A DNA stretch of 54,607 bases from Sphingomonas sp. DG1-23 (GCF_030730875.1 NZ_JAVAMA010000017.1:1-54607); one strand, 5' to 3'; positions 20,701 through 29,054 are shown, counted from the first letter of the stretch. Numbers and translations: made by a program. Notes: generated by a model from the letters alone, not told the origin.

Positions 20701-20769
20701 AACACGATCTCCGCGCGCTACGACTCGCTCGGCCGTCAGATCGCCGTGGGAACGACGATCAACTTCTGA
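17737..20769 (+). CDS. TonB-dependent outer-membrane receptor
   Basis: 1,010 residues with a classical signal peptide (MKKLNALLLASTCVAGIYAMPAMAQ), a TonB box-like segment (GIVVTGSRI), plug domain (about 60-170, with RNLGFERTLILVDGKRL and SAVYGSDAVAGVVNFI), and a 22-strand-type barrel ending in aromatic INF. Long extracellular loops carry paired cysteines. There is no N-terminal STN domain, so it is a transporter rather than a sigma-signalling receptor. Location at the end of the glycan operon, 25 bp after the glycosylasparaginase, suggests uptake of N-glycan oligosaccharide or glycopeptide. AAAGGAAGAG precedes ATG 17737. It ends at a strong terminator. Confidence 0.92.
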   Translation: MKKLNALLLASTCVAGIYAMPAMAQSQVADAALAEVPEADSGEDAGIVVTGSRITRPNAAAASPITSVTSDSIRAQAAVNIEEVLNRIPSIAPDSQQNYQDSDGRQRIKLRNLGFERTLILVDGKRLGTMNGLDANMIPTSLISRVDVLTGGASAVYGSDAVAGVVNFIMDNDFQGLQLNANYNFYAHQNKPGLISQVASQYGFAQPSHGFATDGGRVDLSLTAGKKLFDDRFHISGYVNYRKADLVPYSARETSGCQLVEGTKDGPLSCSISTYTRTGYVSPQSGPNAGNAYVNNPDGSRTFVPYSSALAANPYDGYSFQRKNERWNAGGFASFEISDAAEVYANAMWFRDKSANVYPARVYSSTAYSDGPYQVSCANPFMSAAQATTICGAAAGSTTFVPIELRYRFTGVPDLEDRYLNEGTRITGGVRGQFAQGWSYDVGGVYARNKMTMSWAQPVYDRVNNALNVVNNNGTISCVNDVASGCLPFDPFSANSSVNNSALYNYLIQGTYGNSTTTNTLYNAIATVQGDLGTYGIKSPWADEGLAIAIGAEYREDQLRSHADALWRENVSNDADRYLSQHVWEGNIELQAPLVQNKPFAELLQVNGAFRLSKYSSNPDTFSTWKAEAIWSPIPDITFRGSINRAQRAPTVVEAFQGSNTSYGRITTAYNDICAPSIVSTSIDPVTGQPVNVYGAPAASREACAATGLADSLYGSATLLCPTDVGCTYRAGGFTVDPETAYTKTFGVVLKPRFLPGLVVSVDRFLIDLNQSIGYNDYAYFSRGCAETGDDFFCSMFVRNADGTLSSNPTGNPATGYIRQGTTNYYKTKSHGWDFQAQYALGLGNAGRLDFDFSGSLTTLAGAQDASFLAERNCAGYFGGAGCSQFIPKWTHNLRGTWTTADQFFSASLNWRHLGPLTRTSNSGEESLGASPETVRSTFYRIDAYDYFDLALNFRIQKGFSFRIAANNILDKTPPILPNSYDIGLSRANTISARYDSLGRQIAVGTTINF

Positions 20770-20805
20770 TCCCTGACCCTCGATCCCCGAGGGTCTCTCC
20801 AATGG

Positions 20806-20837
20806 GCCCGCCTCCTCACGGAGGCGGGCTCCTTTTT
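20806..20837 (+). terminator. rho-independent terminator of the glycan operon
   Basis: A perfect 10-bp stem (GCCCGCCTCC / GGAGGCGGGC) with a TCAC loop is followed by TCCTTTTT. It lies 37 bp after the TonB receptor stop. Confidence 0.92.
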
Positions 20838-21144
20838 GTGTGCGGTCGGGCTGAAATAGCACGACTCCGCCCGCCCCTCGCGCGGCGAGCCTATCGGACG
20901 GCAGCATGTCGGCGATCGCGCAGACGCCTCTCCCGAAAACTCTTCATTCTCGGCTGCGGAGGACAACCCACGCCCGGTTGTCGCGGAGAAAGGCGAGGGG
21001 ATGAATTCTGTGCAGATCGGCGCGACCCATTTGGGGCAGGAGAATTGCAGGGTCGTTATGGCGCCGTCCGCCCTCGCACAATATTCTGACCCGGCATGAC
21101 GCCCGCTCTGAACCGGGCGGACGCAGCTCCCGGAGGATCGGGCT
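20838..21144. other. intergenic region without recognised gene
   Basis: About 307 bp between the operon terminator and the convergent DUF2334 gene. I see no coding region with family resemblance. GCCCG near 21101 and CGGGC near 21115 could form a short hairpin that serves the leftward operon, but without a T-tract. Confidence 0.45.
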
Positions 21145-21891
21145 CTAGGCCAGAAGTGACCGGTAACTTCCGGCTTGGCGGCTCCTGACAAAGCGCCGCA
21201 GCGTTTTTTCAATGCTGGATAGGATCGAATCCTTGGTTACGTCGCCCGGATGCACGGCCACCCGAACCGTTCGCAGCGGATGCAGCACCTGGCGGGCAAG
21301 CGCCGCGAAGGCCAGGGAAGACGCGGTCCTTGCGGTCGATCTGCTGGCCCAGGTGACCACCGGCCCGCGTGCCACGACCGCACCTGTCTGTGGGATCCAG
21401 ACCTTCATGTGATCCTCGGCGATGTCGAAGCTGCTGTCGCGCAAGGCGTCCATCGCGCCCGCCCCATAGAGCCATGCTGGTGCGATGAACCCGGCGGCTT
21501 TCCGGCCGATGATGTCCTCGACGAGCGCTCGCCCGTCCTCCATTCTGCGTGCCGCCTCGGCGTAGGAAAGGCCGAGAAACTCGCCTTCGCTTGCTGTCAT
21601 GTACTTCGCCTTCAGGCCGGAGATGCCGTGATGCTCGACGGTGTCCTTGTGATACCAGCCATGGACGAACATCTCGATGCCGCTGTCGGACCAGGCCCTG
21701 AGACGGTTGGCGAATGGGGTGCCCGAGCGGATCGGGTGGTGCCCCCAATGGTCGGGCACGACGAGCATGGCGAAGCTGGAAGATCGGAGCGTATCCGTCA
21801 GCAGTCCGGCAAGCCGGTCGACTTCCCGTTCCGACCCCGGGCTGACGTCGTGAATCGATGCGAGGAGCGAGCGCTTGTCAGAAATTGGCAT
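21145..21891 (-). CDS. DUF2334 polysaccharide-deacetylase-like protein
   Basis: 248 residues, whole-length match to the DUF2334 branch of the NodB-like carbohydrate esterase fold. Signature positions are SIHDVSP near the N-terminus (metal-binding Asp), VHGWYHKD (metal-binding His pair), a mid-protein GFIAPAWLYG, and VAVHPGD near the C-terminus. These proteins are presumed metal-dependent deacetylases of surface sugars; the substrate is unproven. No signal peptide is seen. The ATG overlaps the end of the TonB receptor gene by 14 bp, so it is the last gene of the sigma/FecR/receptor operon and probably acts in the same pathway. Confidence 0.85.
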   Translation of the reverse strand: MPISDKRSLLASIHDVSPGSEREVDRLAGLLTDTLRSSSFAMLVVPDHWGHHPIRSGTPFANRLRAWSDSGIEMFVHGWYHKDTVEHHGISGLKAKYMTASEGEFLGLSYAEAARRMEDGRALVEDIIGRKAAGFIAPAWLYGAGAMDALRDSSFDIAEDHMKVWIPQTGAVVARGPVVTWASRSTARTASSLAFAALARQVLHPLRTVRVAVHPGDVTKDSILSSIEKTLRRFVRSRQAGSYRSLLA

Positions 21892-24259
21892 TGATTCCGA
21901 TCCTCACCGTTCTCGGCCGCAGAGGCGTTCGCTGATTCCCTTCGGCTACGGAAAAGGGATTGCCGTAGGAGAAGCGGTTGGCTCGACTGTCCAACAGGTT
22001 TTCGATGTCCAGTGAGAGGCCCCAGCGCCCGAATTCGGCCCGTGCTCCGATAGCCGTGTCGACATAGTCCCCCTGCGAAAGATCGAATGGCGCGCGTACA
22101 CCCAGATACGAGGTGCCGATGTAACCGAGCGATCCGTCCAGCGTGATCTTCGTATTCGCAATCCAGGGCTCGAAACGCGTGGCGAGCCGCCAGCCGCTCT
22201 CGGCGACGTTGGGCAAGTTCCCTTCCCCATCGGCCTGGAACTCGGGTGTCGGCCGATCGAGTCTGCTGGTCGTGTTGAAGGCCGATAGTTGAAAGCGGAG
22301 CTCCGGATGGGCCTGCCAGCCTAGATTGGCCGAGACATAGTGCACCTGCGCCGAGCCGAGATTGGCGACATAGGGGAAGCCGGCGCTCGTCACGAGATCG
22401 GCTTGCACCCTGCTCCACCTCGAATAGGCATAGGACAGCCCGCCCGACAGCCGCGAGCCGGCGTCGGTGCCGAAGCGCATGCCAATCTCCGACGCGCGGA
22501 TCTCGTCCGGCTGGAAGCTGGTCACCTCGGCTTGATCGCCGCTTCCGGTCAGCTGCTGCGCCCCGGGCCTGAACCCTTCCTGATAGCGCAGATAGCCGAT
22601 CGTCCCTTTCCAGGGCTTCCAGGACAGAGCCGCGGTCGGCAGAAACCGCGTCAGGGGACGGGTTGGTTCGACCGAAGCTTCGCCGGACTCGGTAGCGAAA
22701 TCGTCGAACCGCAAGAAGAGGGACAGCCTCCCCCCGCCGGTGATCGAGACATTGCGCCAGAGCGGCACCGTTGCCTCGCCAAACAAGGCGGCGTCCAGGG
22801 TTTCCGATCGAACATTGGAAATCGGCGCGAGCGCATCTGCGGGACCGAGAAACCGATCTATACGATTGACGTTATGGGCAATCGAAAAGCCCGACACCCA
22901 GTTCGAGATCCGTCGCGTCGATCCCGAGATCCGCGTCTCGTGGGTCAGCAGCCTGACCTCCATATCCTCATCGAACAAGGTGGGAATCTGCGCGGTGGGC
23001 GATGTGGCGTCGAACACCGTGTTGATCGAATGATAAGTATAGGAGGTGTTCGACAAGAGCCTGGCGAAGCCGAGGTCGGCCCGAAGGGTTCCGAAACCCA
23101 GGCGATAGTCATTGTCGAATGGTTGCGCAAAAAAGGATCGACGCGTCAGCGCGGAAGAGCGTGGAGCATCGGTATACTGGCCGTCCCTGCTGCCCGTGTC
23201 CTGAGAGACGATTCCGGCATCGATGCTCAAGCCGGCGTTGAACTCCATGCGAAAGGTTGCCCGCAATCCCGACACGCTCGTGCGATTGACGTCGGACAGG
23301 TCCCGTCGGACATCGTCGATATAGCCAGGGCGTAAGATGCGATATCCGACAAGTCGGACTGCGGCGCGTCCGCCAATCGGGAGGTTGGCAACGATGGCAC
23401 CATCTTTGCCCAAATTGTCGCCGGTCACCGCGATCGCTGCGGTTCCGCTGACCTCGAACGCCCCCGGCGCAGGGAGGCGCGGCACGATATGGATGACGCC
23501 GCCCAGCGACCCCGCGCCGTAGAGGGCCCCTTGCGGGCCTTCGACGACTTCGACCTTCTCGATATCGTATAGCGCAAGGTCAGGATCAGGGGCGCTATAG
23601 GTGAGTCTGCTTTCTCCGAAATATTGACTGACTGTCGATTGCAATTGCCCATTGAAGCTGCTGTCGGCAATTCCCCGGACGAAAATCTTGTTTCGACCCG
23701 AACCAAGATTGGTCGAGCCCAGGTTCGGAAGATCTCGAAGCAAGACTTCGCTGCCCCTGCTGCCGAAATGAAGGCTTTGCGCTTCATCGAACGAGGCAGC
23801 ATGAAATGCGCCAGGATAATCGGCCAGCGCGACATGCTGTTTGCTCGCCGTGACGATGATCTCTTCGGGTGGTGGCGGCAGATCGACCGGGGGCCCGGGA
23901 GAAGGGAACGTCGCGGATTTCCGCCGGTCAGGGACCGCTTGCCGGGCCCGACGGGCAGGCTGGCGAAGCACTCTCACCACGTCCCCATGCGAAATTCGAA
24001 AATCGTATCCGGTACCTCGCAGCAGTCGGCGCAACCCTTCGCGGAGGGTATAGCGTCCCCTCAGGCCGGCAACTCGCACCGACCGCAGCGCCGGATCGCT
24101 GGTGTCGATGGAAACGCCCGCCTGCGTGGCGAGCGATACCAGCGCGACGTTCAATGGCCCGGGAGGAACATCCAACGAGATCTCCTCGGCAGCGTGCGCC
24201 GGAAAGGTTGCCGCTGCGCAGACGATCGGCGCGCTCGCCAAAAGCAATCTGCCGCTCAC
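21878..24259 (-). CDS. TonB-dependent receptor with N-terminal STN signalling domain (FecA-like)
   Basis: 793 residues with signal peptide (LLLASAPIVCAAATFPAHA). Residues about 25-100 form a secretin/TonB short N-terminal (STN) domain (LDVPPGPLNVALVSLATQAG, RGRYTLREGLRRLLRGTGYDF), which in FecA-type receptors contacts FecR. A proline-rich linker leads to a plug (EEIIVTASKQ, KVEVVEGPQGALYGAGSLGG) and a barrel ending in INANF. Loading of the receptor should signal to FecR and the sigma factor upstream. The substrate could be a siderophore or a sugar. The start is GTG 24259, in a GTGA overlap with the fecR stop; no ATG lies nearby in frame. Confidence 0.9.
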   Translation of the reverse strand: MSGRLLLASAPIVCAAATFPAHAAEEISLDVPPGPLNVALVSLATQAGVSIDTSDPALRSVRVAGLRGRYTLREGLRRLLRGTGYDFRISHGDVVRVLRQPARRARQAVPDRRKSATFPSPGPPVDLPPPPEEIIVTASKQHVALADYPGAFHAASFDEAQSLHFGSRGSEVLLRDLPNLGSTNLGSGRNKIFVRGIADSSFNGQLQSTVSQYFGESRLTYSAPDPDLALYDIEKVEVVEGPQGALYGAGSLGGVIHIVPRLPAPGAFEVSGTAAIAVTGDNLGKDGAIVANLPIGGRAAVRLVGYRILRPGYIDDVRRDLSDVNRTSVSGLRATFRMEFNAGLSIDAGIVSQDTGSRDGQYTDAPRSSALTRRSFFAQPFDNDYRLGFGTLRADLGFARLLSNTSYTYHSINTVFDATSPTAQIPTLFDEDMEVRLLTHETRISGSTRRISNWVSGFSIAHNVNRIDRFLGPADALAPISNVRSETLDAALFGEATVPLWRNVSITGGGRLSLFLRFDDFATESGEASVEPTRPLTRFLPTAALSWKPWKGTIGYLRYQEGFRPGAQQLTGSGDQAEVTSFQPDEIRASEIGMRFGTDAGSRLSGGLSYAYSRWSRVQADLVTSAGFPYVANLGSAQVHYVSANLGWQAHPELRFQLSAFNTTSRLDRPTPEFQADGEGNLPNVAESGWRLATRFEPWIANTKITLDGSLGYIGTSYLGVRAPFDLSQGDYVDTAIGARAEFGRWGLSLDIENLLDSRANRFSYGNPFSVAEGNQRTPLRPRTVRIGINANF

Positions 24260-25242
24260 CGAGCTTCGACGAACCAGCGCGTCCCGTCCGCGACAATTTT
24301 CTCGCCGATCAGTTCTTCCAGCCTCGCGCGCAGTGCCTCCCGATCCCCATCGGTCTGGATCACGCCTGAAAAGCTCCTCGAGCCCATTCCTCGTGGAAGC
24401 TCGAGCGATATGCCAATCGACCGGGACAGATCGTCTGCGACTTGTGCCAAAGGAGCTTGATCATAGACGAGTTTGCCATCTGCCCAGCTTCCAACCGACG
24501 CGACCGCAATCTGCGAAATCTCGATGGTCCCGCGACTGTCTGCTGTAAGACTATCACCGGCGCGAAGATTGACAGCCCGGGCGGCACCTTCGAAGCGCAC
24601 CGCGCCTTCGGCCACTCCGACGCGAAGCTGCCGATCGGTACGGACCACGTTGAACACGGTCCCGATGTCGACCAGGCGCTGCTCACCGGCGACGACGGTG
24701 AACGGGTCGGAGTCGTCGTGCTCCACAGCAAATCGCGCTTCGCCCCGGGCGATCTCCACCGATCTGATGTCGTTCTTGTCGAGGATAATCTTGGTGCCGC
24801 CGTTGAGCAGGACCTCGCTCCCGTCCGCCAGTGAAACGGTTCGAGTCTCGCCCGCCGGGGTTTCGATCGAATAGGGCGAATCCCGGTTGGGCAGCATTTG
24901 AACAGCAATCAGACCAGCCGCCGCTATCGAAGCTGCAAGCGCACCCCAGCGCCACCGGGGCCGGAGAACGCGTTCGCTGCCACCATCATAAGCAATGTCA
25001 TCCTCGTCATTGCTGAATTCTGGTAATCGCTCATGTCCATCGGCCGGCGGAAAGGTTGCACTCTCGAGCAGGAGCGACATACGCACGTCACCGTCAGCGA
25101 CGGCTTCATAGACGCCGTTATGCGCGGGATCGGCCTCTAGCCACGCAGCGAATTGGATCCATGCGTCTTCGTCGGCCTCCTTGAGCCGGAGGTGCCAGGC
25201 GACCGCCTTCTCGACCATTGCGCGATCAGGAAAAGCTGACAT
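24256..25242 (-). CDS. FecR-family anti-sigma factor
   Basis: About 328 residues. The N-terminus is the cytosolic DUF4880 anti-sigma region (AVAWHLRLKEADEDAWIQFAAWLEAD). A single membrane helix (WGALAASIAAAGLIAVQML) follows at about residues 110-130. The periplasmic FecR domain contains ETPAGETRTVSLADGSEVLLNGG and a C-terminal STN-like part. It would hold the co-encoded sigma factor and read the receptor's STN domain. ATG 25242 was chosen for the strong AAAAGGAGG upstream; the longer frame from 25278 has none. It overlaps the sigma gene end by 17 bp. Confidence 0.92.
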   Translation of the reverse strand: MSAFPDRAMVEKAVAWHLRLKEADEDAWIQFAAWLEADPAHNGVYEAVADGDVRMSLLLESATFPPADGHERLPEFSNDEDDIAYDGGSERVLRPRWRWGALAASIAAAGLIAVQMLPNRDSPYSIETPAGETRTVSLADGSEVLLNGGTKIILDKNDIRSVEIARGEARFAVEHDDSDPFTVVAGEQRLVDIGTVFNVVRTDRQLRVGVAEGAVRFEGAARAVNLRAGDSLTADSRGTIEISQIAVASVGSWADGKLVYDQAPLAQVADDLSRSIGISLELPRGMGSRSFSGVIQTDGDREALRARLEELIGEKIVADGTRWFVEAR

Positions 25243-25813
25243 CGCCGGCCTCCTTTTGCGAGAGTTGCGCAGCGCCATCCAGTTCTTTGCGCAAGGCCAA
25301 GAGCATTCGATACGCCCGCTGGAGGTGCTTTTCCACTGCGCTCAAGCTGAGATCCAGGCTGTTGGCGATTGCCTTTTGCGACAGACCGTCGAGCCGATAC
25401 ATCTTCAGAATTTGGGCGGTCCGATCCGGCATCGACGCAAGCGCCTTATTGACCCGCTCGAGTTCGTCGCGCGCGATTGCGCTCTCTTCCGGCGAAGGTG
25501 TTGCATCCTTTTCGAGGTCGGGTCCGATCCGGTTGCGCGTCCAGCGATCGTCTCGCGCCTGCTGTCGACGACGCCCCCTGCGATGGTCGTGCAGGAGGTT
25601 GTTCGCCATCTGGTAAAGATATGCCCGCGGGTAACTGACGGGGCCAGTACCGACACTGGTCAGTTTCACGTACAGATCCTGCAACAGATCTTCTACTTCG
25701 GCGGGATCGCACTGGCGCGCCAGCATGAAGCGCAGCAAATCGGGACGCATTTCGCCCAACAGTTGCGCGAGCCCCGTCTCGCCTGTGCTCGAACCTTCGA
25801 ACCCTCGTGACAT
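25226..25813 (-). CDS. ECF-family RNA polymerase sigma factor (FecI type)
   Basis: About 195 residues. Region 2 is seen in EDLLQDLYVKL and AYLYQMANNLLHDHRRG. Region 4 is seen in LDGLSQKAIANSLDLSLSAVEKHL, the helix-turn-helix that reads the -35 element. It is the first gene of the operon with fecR and the STN receptor and should be released when the receptor is loaded. I take ATG 25813 (MSRGFEG), preceded by GGGAGTCCT; an upstream ATG at 25891 with AAGGG would add 26 residues outside the conserved domain. Confidence 0.9.
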   Translation of the reverse strand: MSRGFEGSSTGETGLAQLLGEMRPDLLRFMLARQCDPAEVEDLLQDLYVKLTSVGTGPVSYPRAYLYQMANNLLHDHRRGRRRQQARDDRWTRNRIGPDLEKDATPSPEESAIARDELERVNKALASMPDRTAQILKMYRLDGLSQKAIANSLDLSLSAVEKHLQRAYRMLLALRKELDGAAQLSQKEAGDVSFS

Positions 25814-25891
25814 AGGACTCCCATAATGGGCGCGCCGCCACCGGAGCAATGCACCAGAGGATGACGCGCGCTTTTGAACGACTTCCGACAT

Positions 25892-26249
25892 CAGCAGCGA
25901 CCCTTCCGGGATTGGGTGACCGATGTTTCCGACCTTATCGCGGTACGCCCACCTTCGGTCCGAAGATCGAAGTGCGGTTCAGACAAGGCATCGACCGGCC
26001 GCAATTCAAGTCCGCCGATCCAGTCGATGCTGCCCATGTCCAGTCCCTTGACGGTCGATCCGCGTGTCTGGCTTCAGACGCCGGGAAGTACGCAGAACCG
26101 CACATGCAGGGGGATAATATTGGATTGGGCGGAGTGCGTCGTCTTGTGACCCTGCGCTGGCGAAGACGCAGGAAATATGATCGGTTTGGTGGGTGACAGG
26201 ATCGAACAGACGGGGTCAGTATCGTTGTGCGTCGGGGACTCATCCCGAG
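25892..26249. other. intergenic region, promoter side of the sigma operon
   Basis: About 358 bp between the sigma factor (leftward) and the end of the permease gene (also leftward). No complete gene is recognised. A minus-strand frame (about 25890-26060) encodes a short peptide ending just at the possible upstream sigma start but has no start codon context. A short inverted repeat CCTGCG/CGCAGG lies at about 26151-26171. Confidence 0.4.
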
Positions 26250-27371
26250 CTAGGCGTTCGGACGACGGAAGTTTTGGAGAACCCGGCTCGCCCAATGATC
26301 GACAAAGCCCTGACCGAAGACCTTCTCGGCCCTGATCAGCCCCGAAACGGACAAGCCCCAGGCCAGGAGAATGCCGGCTGCCATTATTTCGGGTTCTCGC
26401 GCTTGCCCATCGATCAGCGGCGATATCATTTTCAGGCCCACCACCAGCAACATCAGCCCGACGAGAATTCCCACCGCTCCTGATTGTCGCCTTGGCGGCT
26501 TTCCCAAGGCCAGCGCCAGTGACGGCAGGAACAATATGAGCGCTGCCGAGAGACAGCGTCCATATGCGGCCGAACGACCGGACGTGGTGCCGCTCGCCCA
26601 TAGCAGGCCGATATCTACCCGCTTCGGAGATCTGTCCCCTGGCCCCGTTTCCGACGCACCTCCCACGTCATCAGCTCGATATTGCAGGCGGACAAAGTTA
26701 AGCACCTTGGAAGATCGGTCTCGCACGACCTGCCCATCGCGCAATTCGATAGCCGCCGCTCCGGAGGGGCGCCGCCAAAAACGTCCACGCCTTGCGGTGA
26801 AGGTGTTTCCCTCCGCCCGGAGGAACAGTCCAATGAGCTCGCCATTTGCCGCATCGAGTTGCTCGAACAGCAAAACCCTTCCGGATCCGAGATCGATGAA
26901 CTGGCCTGCCTCGAGCCGATGACCGAATTCACCGCTCTCCATGCGCCCACCGATTTCCGCAAGTTTGCCTTCACCGGCGGGCATCAGCCAGCCCTGGTTC
27001 AACATTGCCAGGATACTGACCATCGCAGCGACGATGAGCGGAAACCGCATCCAACGCATAGGCGCGATGCCGCACGCCTCGATCACGTCCAGCTCCCCGC
27101 TGAGAACGAGCTTTCGTACGGTCAAGGCAATGCCCAGGAACAGCCCGACCGGCAAACCGATGCCCCCATATTCCGGGAGCAGGCCGGCAACGGTGTGCAC
27201 GACTATGTATCCGCGGTGCCCCGAAAGGCGGGTGATCTCCAGAAGACGGGGAAGATGTTCGAGGATCATCAGTGACATGACGACGGCCAGCACACGGCAC
27301 ATCGTTCCGAGTGTTTGCCTCAGGACATAGCGATCGAGGATGAGGAGGCGAAAGGACATTGCTGCGCTCAC
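26250..27371 (-). CDS. LptF/LptG-family permease (unpaired)
   Basis: 373 residues. Three N-terminal membrane helices, a central soluble beta-jellyroll-like part (about 125-260, LEAGQFIDLGSGRVLLFEQL), and three C-terminal helices, the layout of the LptF/LptG permeases that move lipopolysaccharide from the inner membrane to the LptC/A bridge. ILDRYVLRQTLGTM at the start, LVLSGELDVIEACGIAP and KPPRRQSGAVGILVGLMLL are typical. LptF and LptG normally sit together; only one is here, beside glycosyltransferases, so this may be a specialised paralogue. GTG 27371 overlaps the upstream stop (GTGA); ATG 27359 is an alternative. Confidence 0.85.
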   Translation of the reverse strand: MSAAMSFRLLILDRYVLRQTLGTMCRVLAVVMSLMILEHLPRLLEITRLSGHRGYIVVHTVAGLLPEYGGIGLPVGLFLGIALTVRKLVLSGELDVIEACGIAPMRWMRFPLIVAAMVSILAMLNQGWLMPAGEGKLAEIGGRMESGEFGHRLEAGQFIDLGSGRVLLFEQLDAANGELIGLFLRAEGNTFTARRGRFWRRPSGAAAIELRDGQVVRDRSSKVLNFVRLQYRADDVGGASETGPGDRSPKRVDIGLLWASGTTSGRSAAYGRCLSAALILFLPSLALALGKPPRRQSGAVGILVGLMLLVVGLKMISPLIDGQAREPEIMAAGILLAWGLSVSGLIRAEKVFGQGFVDHWASRVLQNFRRPNA

Positions 27372-28525
27372 GCAGCCGAGGAAACTTCGCCCGTCAGGTT
27401 TTGGTAGATCGCAAACAGGGCTGCAAAATGATCGTCCATCGAGCGCGGCAAGCGACCGGTCGAGCGCGCGGCAAAGCGGTCCGGCAGAGCGAGGATCGCG
27501 CGCACCAGGTCCGCATGATCCGCCGCGCGATAGGAGAGCCCCATCTGGCCTTTGGCGAAGTCGGCCGCACCGCCGCGATCAGGCACGATCACGGGTATGC
27601 CGCTGGCGCTCGCCTCCGCTGCCGTCATGCAAAAGGTTTCCGCCTCGCAGCCGTGCAGGAAAGCATCGGCGCTCGCCAGGACGCCGGCAAATTTCTCCCG
27701 ATCGCGTTCCGGGCGAAACAGCCGGATATGGGGATTCCCGCCGATCGCGCGAAGGATATTGGTATCGTCGCGTCCTTCGCCAAAGATCGCCAGGCCAATC
27801 TGGCGATGCCGGCCGGCGATCGTCACCGCTTCGACCAGCATCGGCAAACGCTTTTCTGGCGCAAGTCTGCCTGCGGCAACGAGCAATGTTGCGTCGGAGC
27901 CGAGGCCGCATTGTGCGAGAAGGCCCGCGCGCAGGTCTGCATCGCGCTTGCGGACTGAAAAGCGTTGGGGCTCGACCCCCATCGGAACCGTCACGACATT
28001 GCCGACGCCGCCTGCCTTCATCCGCGACGCCAGATCTTCGCTGGCACAGACGACGGCGTCATAAAGTCGTCCGAGCTGTCGCAAATGATCCCAGTAGCGC
28101 ACAAACCGTCGGTCGATCGTCTCGCGACTGACGAGGGGTTCCAGCCACCGGTACGCATAAGCGGACAGAGGGTCGGCGTGCATGATCAGCGCCTTGGGTA
28201 TCTCTGGCCGCCAATTTGCCACCATGAGGGGGCTTCGCCACGGCGAGGACGCTTCGACCAGGTCCGGCGCCAACGTGTCGAGCGCGGCGTGGAGCGCGCG
28301 CTCATCCCTGAAATACCAGTATTTTCGATCCAGCGGGAAGCGCGGGGAGGCAATCGTCCGGATGCACGCGCGGGGGCCGAGCTCGACGATCGCGTCCTCG
28401 TCGGCAGGTGCCAGGATCGTGATATCCTGCTGCAGTCGTTCTGCGATCGCGAGTTTCTGGGCGACATAGGTTTTTACGCCGCCGCCTCTGGGAGAATAGA
28501 AGGCGCAGACATCGACGATTTTCAT
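27368..28525 (-). CDS. GT4-family glycosyltransferase
   Basis: 385 residues with the GT-B fold. The N-terminus FYSPRGGGVKTYV is the glycine-rich acceptor-side loop. VAAGRLAPEKRLPMLVEA marks the nucleotide-sugar domain. AFLHGCEAETFCMTAAEASASGIPVI is the EX7E region that binds the donor. It transfers a hexose to a lipid-linked or lipid acceptor; donor and acceptor cannot be read from the sequence. Cytoplasmic, possibly membrane-associated. It lies 13 bp after the DUF2141 gene and overlaps the permease start. Confidence 0.9.
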   Translation of the reverse strand: MKIVDVCAFYSPRGGGVKTYVAQKLAIAERLQQDITILAPADEDAIVELGPRACIRTIASPRFPLDRKYWYFRDERALHAALDTLAPDLVEASSPWRSPLMVANWRPEIPKALIMHADPLSAYAYRWLEPLVSRETIDRRFVRYWDHLRQLGRLYDAVVCASEDLASRMKAGGVGNVVTVPMGVEPQRFSVRKRDADLRAGLLAQCGLGSDATLLVAAGRLAPEKRLPMLVEAVTIAGRHRQIGLAIFGEGRDDTNILRAIGGNPHIRLFRPERDREKFAGVLASADAFLHGCEAETFCMTAAEASASGIPVIVPDRGGAADFAKGQMGLSYRAADHADLVRAILALPDRFAARSTGRLPRSMDDHFAALFAIYQNLTGEVSSAA

Positions 28526-28538
28526 CGGCAGTTTCCAC

Positions 28539-29054
28539 TCATCGGATCGGACGCATGCCGAGGCCGCGCCGATAGTTCATCACGATCTCGATCTGGGTCG
28601 GGCCGGAGCGCGCTACGGCGCTTGCAGCGGAAGCGGCGGGTTTGCTCCATCCAAGCCTCGGATTGCCCGCAAATCCTATTCCGTCCACGCGCCAGCCGAA
28701 CTTCCGGTTGCCGTCCCGGTCGTGCAGCAGGCTCACCGCATAGCGGCCTGTCGACGGAACCCGGACACAGAGCTGGACCGGCCCGGAAGCAGGGACCGGC
28801 TGTTCGACCCTGCGGAAGACCTTGCCGGCTGAAAGCAGGATATTGTCATCCTCCAGAAAGTCCGGGTCTTTTGCCGGGTAGACTTCGAGCTTTAGCTTGC
28901 CCGTGCGGTCCTTGAGCCCCTCGACGTTGACGAGAAACGAGGGGCCGAGCTCATTGGAGCGGCACCTGCCTTCGGCCGTTCCGAGATCGGGCGTCGACTG
29001 GCCAGCAGCAACCAGCAGGGGACCCGCCATGAGGCTAAAGAGCAGGCGTTGCAT
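28539..29054 (-). CDS. DUF2141-family secreted protein
   Basis: 171 residues with signal peptide (MQRLLFSLMAGPLLVAAGQ). The body follows the DUF2141 pattern: FLVNVEGLKDRTGKLKLEVY, PSTGRYAVSLLHDRDGNRKF and a C-terminal VDGIGFAGNPRLGWSKP. The family is a small immunoglobulin-like beta sandwich of unknown function often encoded near glycan genes. Its start overlaps the end of the upstream membrane protein gene by 20 bp. Confidence 0.85.
   Translation of the reverse strand: MQRLLFSLMAGPLLVAAGQSTPDLGTAEGRCRSNELGPSFLVNVEGLKDRTGKLKLEVYPAKDPDFLEDDNILLSAGKVFRRVEQPVPASGPVQLCVRVPSTGRYAVSLLHDRDGNRKFGWRVDGIGFAGNPRLGWSKPAASAASAVARSGPTQIEIVMNYRRGLGMRPIR

Noticed and set aside
17737..20769. SusC/SusD-type uptake pair
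   Set aside because: There is a TonB receptor but no SusD-like lipoprotein next to it, which fits a proteobacterial rather than a Bacteroidetes system.
25935..26243. Minus-strand 102-codon open frame between sigma and permease genes
   Set aside because: Low-complexity, Arg/Pro/Ser-rich, no ribosome-binding site and no family resemblance.
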